Source: Zymomonas sp.
Lineage (GTDB): Bacteria; Pseudomonadota; Alphaproteobacteria; Sphingomonadales; Sphingomonadaceae
Length of the DNA: 10,000 nt
Direction of reading: 5' to 3'
Assembly (NCBI RefSeq): GCF_020216885.1
Contig: NZ_JAIWON010000037.1
Span: 1-10,000 of the forward strand
Both the position numbers and the translations under genes were made by a program. The notes under the pieces were generated by a model that was not told where the DNA came from, did no database searches, and was given only the letters and a program-made list of their open reading frames with translations. Position 1 is the stretch's first letter. Each line of letters opens with the position of its first letter. Positions 1-6,441 of this stretch are shown here, one piece after another.

Positions 1-119
1 TATTATCCCGATTGCTTCCTATTCCTCTTTTTTCGGATAAGACGCTGTTTGGGATCTGTTTTATAGCTGAATGTTGAAAACCACCCTATCGTAACGGTAA
101 TCCTGTTCAAAGGAATGAT

Positions 120-677
120 ATGAGCTCGGATAAGGCTTCTTCCTTGGCGTCTATTGGACGCGCAATGCGTTTACCTTTGTTAGGGGCGGTTCTTCTGGCG
201 GCTGCAGGAACCACTTTGGCTTTGGCGGGGACGTCTTCCCCTGCAAGATTGGCGCAGTCTCCTGAAAAGTTCTTGGCCGATAATGAACATCATAAGGGCG
301 TGCAAAAAACGCCTTCCGGCTTGCAATATAAAATCATCAAAAAAGGCAAGGGTGTCCAACCGAAAATCAATGACATGGTCTCTGTCGAATATCAGGGTAG
401 CCTGACTGACGGAACTGTCTTTGATTCGACCGATCGTAATGGCGGCGCTCCGGTTATGATGCCAGTTGCAAGAGTTATCCCCGGTTTTTCCGAGGCTTTG
501 CAATTGATGCAGCAAGGCGGTGAATATCGTTTCTGGATTCCTCCCCAGCTTGGCTATGGCGCTGAAGGGGCAGGAGGTGTCATTCCTCCTAATGCTGTTC
601 TTATTTTTGATGTGAAGCTGGTCTCGGTTGTGCCAGCGCCGCCAGCCGATGCGGCGAGCCTACCTTCAATACAATAA
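120..677 (+). CDS. Exported FKBP-type peptidyl-prolyl cis-trans isomerase
   Basis: This 185-residue protein should catalyse cis-trans isomerisation of X-Pro bonds to help proteins fold outside the cytoplasm. A hydrophobic stretch at about residues 18-36, ending in ALA before G37, looks like a cleavable signal peptide, so the enzyme is probably periplasmic. The FKBP domain covers about residues 66-170. It shows VSVEYQGSLTDGTVFDST (87-104), VIPGFSEAL (119-127), YGAEG (146-150) and IPPNAVLIFDVKL (155-167). By family comparison the proline pocket would include Y91, F101, D102, V119, I120, Y146 and F163. There is no long Mip/FkpA-type dimerisation helix, only a short linker. The ATG at 120 is favoured by AAAGGA at 109-114, five bases upstream. 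Met17 would give a shorter signal peptide but lacks as good a ribosome site. The gene stands alone and converges on the AI-2E gene. Family is certain; physiological clients are unknown. Confidence 0.93.
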   Translation: MSSDKASSLASIGRAMRLPLLGAVLLAAAGTTLALAGTSSPARLAQSPEKFLADNEHHKGVQKTPSGLQYKIIKKGKGVQPKINDMVSVEYQGSLTDGTVFDSTDRNGGAPVMMPVARVIPGFSEALQLMQQGGEYRFWIPPQLGYGAEGAGGVIPPNAVLIFDVKLVSVVPAPPADAASLPSIQ

Positions 678-703
678 ACACAGCTAACAAATCACGCTGC
701 AAA

Positions 704-727
704 GCCGGACTATTTTACCAATCCGGC
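704..727. terminator. Weak hairpin between convergent genes
   Basis: GCCGGA at 704-709 pairs with TCCGGC at 722-727 around a 12-base loop, in the 85-base gap between the convergent FKBP and AI-2E genes. No T-run follows on the plus strand and only TTT follows on the minus strand. It is therefore at best a weak or Rho-assisted terminator. Its position is the main argument for it. Confidence 0.3.
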
Positions 728-762
728 CATGCCTTTATAGTCATGCTTTGAAAGCGGTGAGG

Positions 763-1881
763 CTATTCCTCGTCTTTGTTTCTGTTGTTCAGCATGAATT
801 GTTTGACGTGATTGCGTTGCTGATGCTCTTCGCGCTCTGTGACGATTTTTGAATATTCTTCCAAAGAAACTTTTGCGATAGCGACCAAGGGATCGGCTAA
901 GGCCAGCCCCATAATGCCGAACAGCGCGCCTAATAAAATCTGGGCGCCTAATTCCAGAGCAGGCGGCAAGTTAACAGAGCGCCGCGCTACAATCGGAACA
1001 ATCAGATAGCCATCAATGGTCTGAACAATAGCATAGACGCCCATTGCCCAAAGTCCTGTCTGAACATTTTGACTAAAACCTACCAGACAAATTAACAGGC
1101 CAGAAATCAGCGCGCCGATATTCGGTAAGAAAGCTAATAATCCAGTCAACAGGCCTAAAAGCGTCGCCATAGGCACGCCTGTTGCCAAAAGCAGTAACCA
1201 AGTCCCGACGCCTTCAATGGCCATACCCAGAAGGCGGCCAGCCATCAGCCGCCGTAGGTTATTATTGGCAATGTTAAAAATCCGGTAAAAATCCGGACGT
1301 TTCGCAATCGGTATCATCCATGCAAAACCCCTTTCGTAAAGATGGGGTTCAATAGCAACAAAGATACCAATAACCATAATCATTGCCCCGCCAGAGACTG
1401 CGCCAAGGGCATTTCCGACGAAAGCACTCACTTCACCGAAAGACCCAAAGAGTCGTTGGGCGATATCGCTGCTGGAGACGTGGGGCGACATCAGGCCATT
1501 ACTAACCAACCAGTCGCGAATATTGATAAATTGGGTCGTTAAAGTAGCCTGCAAGGCATCTAACTGACCACCTAATTGGTAAACAGCGAGATACAAGGTG
1601 AAAGCTAGGAAAATAGCCACACAGATACAGACAATGGCTAATCGGTATCCTCGGCCTATTTTTAGAACACGCCCCAATAATCGGGTGCCGTCATCCAAGA
1701 GAGAAGCGAAAACCAAACCAGCAATAATTAAAAGTATCGGTTGGATAAGGAGGCAAAGCAATGCCGTGCCTCCTGCCATAGAAATCCAAACCGCTGCCTT
1801 TTTAAATTCCCGCGCTGTAAAATCATGAAAGAGATCACTGGGACCGGGCTTTTCCGGTGGCCGCTTCTTTGTTTCCGGCAT
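763..1881 (-). CDS. AI-2E family (PF01594-type) integral membrane transporter
   Basis: This 372-residue polytopic inner-membrane protein belongs to the AI-2E/PerM/YhhT-like family, whose members export small molecules or exchange ions. The substrate cannot be read from the sequence. Hydrophobic segments lie at about residues 33-60, 80-102, 155-177, 215-235, 236-268, 275-297 and 310-336. A soluble, amphipathic part lies at about 103-150. Family hallmarks are FLPNIGALISG (251-261) and the C-terminal run VNLPPALELGAQILLGALFG (303-322) followed by GLALADPLVA. Both ends are charged and probably cytoplasmic: a Pro/Lys-rich N-terminus and an Arg/Glu/Asn-rich tail after 340. The ATG at 1881-1879 lies nine bases after the lepB stop, and its ribosome site AAGG (1892-1889) overlaps that stop, suggesting translational coupling. 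It is the last gene of the pyrE run. The family name does not prove autoinducer-2 transport. Confidence 0.88.
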   Translation of the reverse strand: MPETKKRPPEKPGPSDLFHDFTAREFKKAAVWISMAGGTALLCLLIQPILLIIAGLVFASLLDDGTRLLGRVLKIGRGYRLAIVCICVAIFLAFTLYLAVYQLGGQLDALQATLTTQFINIRDWLVSNGLMSPHVSSSDIAQRLFGSFGEVSAFVGNALGAVSGGAMIMVIGIFVAIEPHLYERGFAWMIPIAKRPDFYRIFNIANNNLRRLMAGRLLGMAIEGVGTWLLLLATGVPMATLLGLLTGLLAFLPNIGALISGLLICLVGFSQNVQTGLWAMGVYAIVQTIDGYLIVPIVARRSVNLPPALELGAQILLGALFGIMGLALADPLVAIAKVSLEEYSKIVTEREEHQQRNHVKQFMLNNRNKDEE

Positions 1882-1890
1882 TTAAAAACC

Positions 1891-2769
1891 TTATGGTTTG
1901 GCTTCGGTAGGGTGCAGATTAAGACCACTTCTGCCGCTACGGAAAGATTTGAACCAGCTAAGCGGATTCCAGATTTTAGCAGAACCGTCCAAGGAGAAAG
2001 TGATAAATTCAGCTCGACCGCCTAAACTCTCAATAGGAACGGGGCCGCCCAATCCATGTTCTTCCAAGGGAAAACGACTATCTGCTGATTGATCGCGGTT
2101 ATCACCCATCAGGAAAACATAACCTTCCGGTATTGTCACCGGTCCATAGTCATCAGCCTGTGGAATGTAACCTAAATCCAAAGTTTCATAACGAACGCCA
2201 TTCGGAAGGGTTTCCTCGATGCGGGGCATTTTACAATAACGCCGTCCATCTTGACCGGTAACCTGTTCCATAGCGAGATAGCCATTATTTTCACAAGGCA
2301 TATTCTGATCAATCGGAATCATTGCCGGAGACATCATTCTCCGCTTAACGGGCTTACCGTTAATAATCAAAATCCCGTTTTCGACTGAAAGGGTGTCGCC
2401 CGGTAAACCAATAACCCGTTTGATATAATCGCTTTTCTGGCCGCGTGGCACAACAATAACAACATCGCCCCGTTTTGGCATATGCCCGAACAGGCGGCCA
2501 TGAAAAAACGGCAAAAAATGAAAAATCGGCGAAGCGTAAGACCAGCCATAAGGATATTTGGAAACAACCAGACGATCCCCGTTTAACAAGGTCGGCATCA
2601 TCGATTCTGACGGGATATAGAAAGGTTTGACAATAAAGCTCTGAACGATACCGACTAAAAGTAAAATGTAAAAAATACCTTTAATCTCATGCCATAAACT
2701 GAATTTTTTAGGCATGTCTTCTTGTGACTGATTCATGTCGTCACTGTCTAAACTTTTATCTTGATTCAT
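1891..2769 (-). CDS. lepB: Signal peptidase I
   Basis: LepB removes signal peptides from exported proteins at the outer face of the inner membrane, using a Ser/Lys dyad. The 292-residue protein has one clear membrane segment at about residues 31-48, whereas E. coli LepB has two, so the catalytic body should be periplasmic. Box B is IPSESMMPTL (52-61), with S56 as nucleophile. Box D is DYIKRVIGLPGD (114-125), with K117 as general base. Box E is GDNRDQSADSR (222-232). All catalytic signatures are intact. Two cysteines, C159 and C179, sit in the periplasmic insert between boxes D and E and could form a disulfide (inference). The start at 2769 is backed only by AAGG about 11 bases upstream; Met12 and Met19 are in-frame alternatives that would only shorten the cytoplasmic tail. 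It follows acpS after 55 bases and is in turn followed closely by the AI-2E gene. Confidence 0.96.
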   Translation of the reverse strand: MNQDKSLDSDDMNQSQEDMPKKFSLWHEIKGIFYILLLVGIVQSFIVKPFYIPSESMMPTLLNGDRLVVSKYPYGWSYASPIFHFLPFFHGRLFGHMPKRGDVVIVVPRGQKSDYIKRVIGLPGDTLSVENGILIINGKPVKRRMMSPAMIPIDQNMPCENNGYLAMEQVTGQDGRRYCKMPRIEETLPNGVRYETLDLGYIPQADDYGPVTIPEGYVFLMGDNRDQSADSRFPLEEHGLGGPVPIESLGGRAEFITFSLDGSAKIWNPLSWFKSFRSGRSGLNLHPTEAKP

Positions 2770-2824
2770 TCAGGCTTTTACCTTTTTGAGCCAGTTTATT
2801 CTGACTTTGACTATATCGTTTTAA

Positions 2825-3229
2825 TTATGCAGGACAGGCTTCTATTACAACGAAAGCCAAAGCCCAAGGATGATCATCACTTAAACTAAGGTGAATAGAA
2901 AGGGTATGCCTTGGCGGTTTCTTTTCCTCAAGTAAAAGCGCAGCCTTTCCCGATATATTCACTTTGGGTGCGCCTAAAGAATCATTCGATATGCTGATAT
3001 CTTGAAAAGAAATCGAATGGCGAAAGCCGGTTCCTAACGCTTTGACAAACGCTTCTTTTGCAGCAAAGCGTTTGGCAAAAAAGGCCGCTTTTGTCATTGA
3101 AAAAGCAGAAGAGGCTTCAATTTCTTCACAAGAAAACAGGCGTTTTATAAAACGCCCGCTTTCTTTTTTACCAAGAATGGTCGTGATACGATCAATATTA
3201 CAAAGATCGGTGCCGATCCCGATGATCAT
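2825..3229 (-). CDS. acpS: Holo-[acyl-carrier-protein] synthase
   Basis: AcpS transfers 4'-phosphopantetheine from coenzyme A to the conserved serine of acyl carrier protein, switching on fatty-acid synthesis in the cytoplasm. At 134 residues it has the usual length for the trimeric bacterial enzyme. The N-terminus GIGTDL (4-9) provides the metal-binding D8. The second signature [14 protein letters not shown] (55-68) contains E59, the other expected Mg-CoA ligand. The C-terminus carries [16 protein letters not shown] (115-130), the typical final strands. The start is fixed by an ATGA overlap with the end of pdxJ (3226-3229), which suggests coupled translation. Adjacency pdxJ-acpS-lepB is a well-known proteobacterial arrangement and supports the call. 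Nothing appears broken. Confidence 0.96.
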   Translation of the reverse strand: MIIGIGTDLCNIDRITTILGKKESGRFIKRLFSCEEIEASSAFSMTKAAFFAKRFAAKEAFVKALGTGFRHSISFQDISISNDSLGAPKVNISGKAALLLEEKKPPRHTLSIHLSLSDDHPWALAFVVIEACPA

Positions 3230-3996
3230 AAAGCGATATGCTTGACCAGAAAATCGACCTTGTCTTCAGCGCGGGCGGCATCCATTAAATAGCGCATCCG
3301 CTTGATACTGGCTTCAAGTCCGATAAAAATCGCCTCGCCGATCAGGAAATGACCGATATTCAATTCGGCAATTTCTTCCAAAGCGGCAATCGGTATCACA
3401 TTTTCATAAGTGAGACCGTGACCGGCATGCACCTCGATATTGAGGCTTTTTGCCAGCTTGGCCGCTTGTTCAATGCGGATTAGCTCGGCCGCCAGTTCTT
3501 CATTAACGCTATTGGCATAATGGCCGGTATGCAATTCGATAACCGGCACATTCAAAGCCTTAGCTGCTTTGATCTGGGTTTCATCCGGTTCGATGAACAA
3601 ACTGACCCGAATACCTGCGGCCAACAATTTCGCAACAATCGGCTTTAAGCTGTCAATCTGGCCTGCGGCATCAAGACCGCCTTCGGTTGTTTGTTCTTCC
3701 CGTTTTTCAGGCACCAGACAGACCGCATGGGGGCGATGCTGAAGCGCGATTTCTAGCATTTCTTCGGTGGCGGCCATTTCCAGATTAAGGGGCAGCGTAA
3801 TGCCTTTTTCAAGATTAACCAGATCGTCATCGCTAATATGACGGCGGTCTTCCCGAAGATGGGTCGTAATCCCATCGGCACCCGCATGTGCGGCCAGTTG
3901 GGCTGCTCTTACGGGATCAGGATGGGTTCCACCGCGTGCATTGCGAATAGTGGCAACATGGTCAATATTGACCCCAAGCCTTATTCTTTTGGTCAT
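3226..3996 (-). CDS. pdxJ: Pyridoxine 5'-phosphate synthase
   Basis: PdxJ condenses 1-deoxy-D-xylulose 5-phosphate with 3-amino-2-oxopropyl phosphate to form pyridoxine 5'-phosphate, the ring-closing step of the DXP-dependent vitamin B6 pathway. The 256-residue protein is a TIM barrel of normal length. It shows [17 protein letters not shown] (7-23), HLREDRRHI (46-54), NLEMA (71-75), [15 protein letters not shown] (95-109), LFIEPDE (133-139), IELHTGHYA (153-161), VHAGHGL (189-195) and [12 protein letters not shown] (213-224). By alignment with E. coli PdxJ, H46, E73 and H193 correspond to the catalytic His/Glu/His set. The ATG at 3996 has a strong GAGGA ribosome site (4005-4001) four bases away. 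It lies 21 bases after the pyrE stop and overlaps acpS by four bases, so it is very likely cotranscribed with both. Confidence 0.97.
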   Translation of the reverse strand: MTKRIRLGVNIDHVATIRNARGGTHPDPVRAAQLAAHAGADGITTHLREDRRHISDDDLVNLEKGITLPLNLEMAATEEMLEIALQHRPHAVCLVPEKREEQTTEGGLDAAGQIDSLKPIVAKLLAAGIRVSLFIEPDETQIKAAKALNVPVIELHTGHYANSVNEELAAELIRIEQAAKLAKSLNIEVHAGHGLTYENVIPIAALEEIAELNIGHFLIGEAIFIGLEASIKRMRYLMDAARAEDKVDFLVKHIAL

Positions 3997-4017
3997 TTCG
4001 TCCTCTTGAGCCTTGTT

Positions 4018-4629
4018 TTAAGCGGGCTTGGCCCGGCTACCGGGTTTTACCGCAGGAATCGCGGCCAGTTCCGGGGGAAGCTCATCGACAGCATAGGTCG
4101 GGACATCCAGTTTCAGCAAGGGGAAGAAAGGCACATCAAAAGCGGCCTTGCCATTGGAACGGTCAACCAAGGAAGCCGCTGCGATCACTTTCCCGCCCGC
4201 TTTTTCAATGGCATGGATCGTTTCACGAGAAGACAAGCCGGTGGTGACAACATCTTCGACCATCAGGATTTTTTGACCTTTGCTAATCGAAAAACCGCGA
4301 CGCAGTTCAAAAACACCGGTCGGGCGTTCCATGAACATGGCATCCACATTCAAAGCGCGGGCGACTTCCTGACCGATAATGATGCCGCCCATGGCGGGTG
4401 AGATAACGGCTGATATTTCCTGTTTCAGATCATCTGGAATCCGCGAAACCAGAGCAGAGGCCAGACGGCCAGCCCGTGCCGGATTCATCAAAACGCGGGC
4501 GCATTGCAAATAACGCGGCGATCTTAAACCGGATGAAAGGATAAAATGGCCTTCCAACAAGGCACCTGCATCACGGAATTCAGCTAATATCTCTGCATCT
4601 GTCATGTTCGATCTTTCGTTAGAGGTCAT
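4018..4629 (-). CDS. pyrE: Orotate phosphoribosyltransferase
   Basis: PyrE joins orotate to PRPP to give orotidine 5'-monophosphate, the fifth step of de novo UMP synthesis, in the cytoplasm. The 203-residue reading has the orotate-side motif GHFILSSGLRSPRYLQ (27-42), the flexible-loop neighbourhood ERPTGVFELRRGF (101-113) and the PRPP-binding motif ILMVEDVVTTGLSSRE (121-136), with the expected acidic pair E125/D126. The start is open: the ATG at 4629 has no convincing ribosome site. Met9 (ATG at 4605-4603), giving MTDAEILAEF, is preceded by an AAAGA-like purine stretch and may be the true N-terminus. The last residues (PGSRAKPA) form a basic tail outside the fold. This is the first gene of the minus-strand run; its promoter should lie in the 4630-4840 gap, but I could not fix its boxes. 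Confidence 0.96.
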   Translation of the reverse strand: MTSNERSNMTDAEILAEFRDAGALLEGHFILSSGLRSPRYLQCARVLMNPARAGRLASALVSRIPDDLKQEISAVISPAMGGIIIGQEVARALNVDAMFMERPTGVFELRRGFSISKGQKILMVEDVVTTGLSSRETIHAIEKAGGKVIAAASLVDRSNGKAAFDVPFFPLLKLDVPTYAVDELPPELAAIPAVKPGSRAKPA

Positions 4630-4840
4630 CGGACGAAGCCGGAAGGGTTATCGTTCCTGTTTCTTTTCTACTAGCCTTTTCCTGTAACGGATGTCTATTT
4701 CTTCGCAAGATCAAGCTGTTATTTTGTCTTGGGCGGGTGATTGACAATTTACCTTTGAATTAGACGGGGCAGGGGTTGGCAATTCTTTTTCTTTCCCCAC
4801 ATAAATATCAAAGAAACCGGCAAGAAAAAGGACGCTGATT
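4630..4840. promoter_or_regulatory. Divergent control region, pyrE / cnoX-like gene
   Basis: The 211-base gap separates divergently read genes, so it should carry promoters for both. On the plus strand, TTGGCA (4776-4781) and CATAAA (4800-4805) with an 18-base spacer make a plausible sigma70-type promoter that would start transcription just before the ribosome site. A perfect TTGACA at 4741-4746 has no acceptable -10 box at the right distance. On the minus strand only poor matches were found upstream of pyrE. A 17-codon reading frame (4691-4744) has no ribosome site and is probably chance. No riboswitch or attenuator hairpin was recognised. Confidence 0.45.
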
Positions 4841-5755
4841 GTGTCAACCTTAGGACTAAGCAGCGCTGATCAAAAAGCGATTGAAAATTTTCGGCAGCAA
4901 GCGGTAGAGCCTTCTGAAACAAAGTTGGTCTTGCTGTATTTTTCTGCCACATGGTCGAACGCTTGCAAAAGCTTCGGATCGATGCTGGCTAATATTGCCA
5001 AAAGCTATGCTTCAAAAGGCGTTGTCGTTACGTCATTTGATATTGACCAAAATAAAATCATCGCCGATCAATTACGGGTTCAATCGGTTCCAACCCTTTA
5101 TGCGTTATTTCAAGGACAGTTAGTCGCTGACCTTACGCCTGCGAATGGTGAGGCACAGCTTCAACAAGCCTTGGATCAATTACTGACACAATTACCGATC
5201 GCTGCCGAGGCCGCAGGCGAAGAAGATATCGAGCAAATCCTTGAATCGGGTAACAAGGCCTTGGATGACAATGACGCTGAACAAGCTGTCACTCTTTTGG
5301 GGCAAGCCTATGACCTCAAACCGGAAGATGTTGCGGTGACAGGGGCTTATGCACGGGCGTTGATTTTGGCTGGCGATATAAAAAAGGCCGAGGCTTTACT
5401 CTCTACCTTACCGGAAGACATGAAAGGCAAGCCGGAAATTCATCGGGCAGAAGCGGCGCTATCTTTGGCAAAACAGGCGGATTCTGTTAATCTTGATCAA
5501 CTTGAAAATCTCCGCGCCAAGGTAGAAAATTATCCTGATGATGATGAAGCCCGTTTCGCATTGGCTTGTGATCTGATAGCGGTCGGTAATCGGGATAGTG
5601 CGGCTGATCAGCTATTGGCTATTCTGGCACATAATCGTGACTGGAATGAAGGGGCAGCCCGCACTAAACTTCTTCAACTTTTTGAGGTTGTTGGCATTGA
5701 AGACCCTTGGGTTTCAGCCCAGCGGCGGCGCTTGTCAGCTATATTATTTCGCTAA
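4841..5755 (+). CDS. CnoX/YbbN-type chaperedoxin (thioredoxin fold plus TPR)
   Basis: This 304-residue protein combines an N-terminal thioredoxin fold (about residues 10-118) with a helical TPR-like C-terminal half (about 128-304), the architecture of CnoX/YbbN. Those proteins hold oxidatively damaged clients and pass them to GroEL or DnaK in the cytoplasm. The fold is marked by LVLLYFSATWS (29-39), the cis-proline loop VPT (83-85) and FDIDQN (66-71). The redox site is changed: the usual WCGPCK is WSNACK (38-43), leaving only C42, so ordinary disulfide exchange is unlikely. The first TPR-like unit, near 137-162, contains GNKALDDNDAEQAVTLLGQA. The start is GTG at 4841, chosen for AAGGA at 4828-4832 eight bases upstream. 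The stop overlaps the ATG of the LON-domain gene (TAATG), so the two are coupled. The family is firm; the symbol is withheld because the exact role is inferred. Confidence 0.88.
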   Translation: MSTLGLSSADQKAIENFRQQAVEPSETKLVLLYFSATWSNACKSFGSMLANIAKSYASKGVVVTSFDIDQNKIIADQLRVQSVPTLYALFQGQLVADLTPANGEAQLQQALDQLLTQLPIAAEAAGEEDIEQILESGNKALDDNDAEQAVTLLGQAYDLKPEDVAVTGAYARALILAGDIKKAEALLSTLPEDMKGKPEIHRAEAALSLAKQADSVNLDQLENLRAKVENYPDDDEARFALACDLIAVGNRDSAADQLLAILAHNRDWNEGAARTKLLQLFEVVGIEDPWVSAQRRRLSAILFR

Positions 5756-6399
5756 TGACTATAAACAGTTTTACAATACCTATTTTCCCATTGCCGGGGA
5801 TTGTTTTGTTCCCGCGTTCGATTTTGCATCTGCATGTTTTTGCCTTGCCTTACCGGACGCTGGTTTCAAATGCGCTGGTTCGTGATCGCAGAATAGGCAT
5901 TATCCAGCCAAAATTGGGGGTAGGAGAAAGCCTGAAACGCGAAACGCCGCTTTATTCTGTCGGCAGCATTGGTCAGATCGTCGAGGCAGAAGCCTTGGAT
6001 GACGGTTGTTTTAATCTGGTGCTGGAAGGTATCAGTCGTTTTAACCTGATCCGCGAAGTTGAGTCAGATACGCCTTTCCGTCAGGTCGAGGCGAGTTTTG
6101 AGGGGTTTGATGACAAGAAGCTGCCGAAAACCTTGGATCTGGCACAGCGTTGCCAGATAGAAGAGCGAGCGCATTGGTTTGCTCAAACGCAAGGCTTGAA
6201 TATCGATTGGCAATCCGCTGACCAACTGGATGACGAATCTTTGATGAATAACATCATCCAGCTTTCGCCTTTTGATACCGGCATCAAACAAGCCCTATTA
6301 GAAAGCACTGACCTGACAGAGCGAGCAGAGCTTTTGATGAGCGCTCTTAATTTCTTTGGTCACCAACAGGGTGAGGATCGAAAAATAACGCTTCACTAA
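5755..6399 (+). CDS. Stand-alone LON substrate-binding domain protein
   Basis: This 214-residue protein has only the N-terminal, substrate-binding domain of Lon protease. There is no AAA+ module or peptidase Ser/Lys dyad, so it cannot be a protease itself. It may recognise or deliver proteins, but the function of such stand-alone domains is not settled. Hallmarks are IPIFPLPGIVLFPR (8-21), ALVRDRRIGIIQPK (40-53), the GxxG-type strand region YSVGSIGQIVEAE (67-79), LEGISRFNLIRE (90-101) and SPFDTGIKQALLE (171-183). The signature normally reading FEPRYR is FALPYR here (29-34). The frame stays open upstream to an ATG at 5707, but the ATG at 5755 is preferred: it overlaps the previous stop as TAATG and gives the usual family N-terminus. 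It has no ribosome site of its own, consistent with re-initiation after the CnoX-like gene. A strong terminator follows five bases after the stop. Confidence 0.9.
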   Translation: MTINSFTIPIFPLPGIVLFPRSILHLHVFALPYRTLVSNALVRDRRIGIIQPKLGVGESLKRETPLYSVGSIGQIVEAEALDDGCFNLVLEGISRFNLIREVESDTPFRQVEASFEGFDDKKLPKTLDLAQRCQIEERAHWFAQTQGLNIDWQSADQLDDESLMNNIIQLSPFDTGIKQALLESTDLTERAELLMSALNFFGHQQGEDRKITLH

Positions 6400-6403
6400 A
6401 AAG

Positions 6404-6437
6404 AAACCGGCCTGAATAGTATCAAGGCCGGTTTTTT
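6404..6437. terminator. Strong bidirectional Rho-independent terminator
   Basis: AAACCGGCCT (6404-6413) pairs perfectly with AGGCCGGTTT (6425-6434) around an 11-base loop, giving a 10-base-pair stem. On the plus strand the stem runs into six T (6432-6437), ending the chaperedoxin/LON unit. Read on the minus strand the same stem is followed by TTTCTTTTTAG, so it can also stop transcripts of the hydroxylase gene, whose stop codon lies at 6442-6444. Confidence 0.9.
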
Positions 6438-6441
6438 GTTT

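Noticed and set aside
115..122. An ATG just after the FKBP ribosome site that reads ATG-ATA-TGA.
   Set aside because: It sits directly against AAAGGA, too close for initiation, and ends after two codons; the ATG at 120 has proper spacing.
763..1881. The AI-2E family name taken as evidence of quorum sensing.
   Set aside because: The family is broad, the window has no luxS or other signalling gene, and no substrate-specific residue can be recognised.
3838..4401. A long plus-strand open frame opposite pyrE and pdxJ.
   Set aside because: It is antisense to two certain genes, crosses their junction and its translation resembles no protein family.
4691..4744. A 17-codon open frame upstream of the CnoX-like gene, a possible leader peptide.
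   Set aside because: It has no ribosome site, no run of regulatory codons and no terminator/antiterminator hairpin after it; a chance frame is more likely.
4741..4746. A perfect TTGACA -35 hexamer before the CnoX-like gene.
   Set aside because: At 16-18 bases downstream there is only G-rich sequence with no -10 likeness; the TTGGCA/CATAAA pair further on fits better.
5707..5754. An upstream in-frame ATG extending the LON-domain protein by 16 residues.
   Set aside because: The extension lies inside the end of the CnoX-like gene, has no ribosome site and precedes the normal family N-terminus; the TAATG overlap start is more natural.
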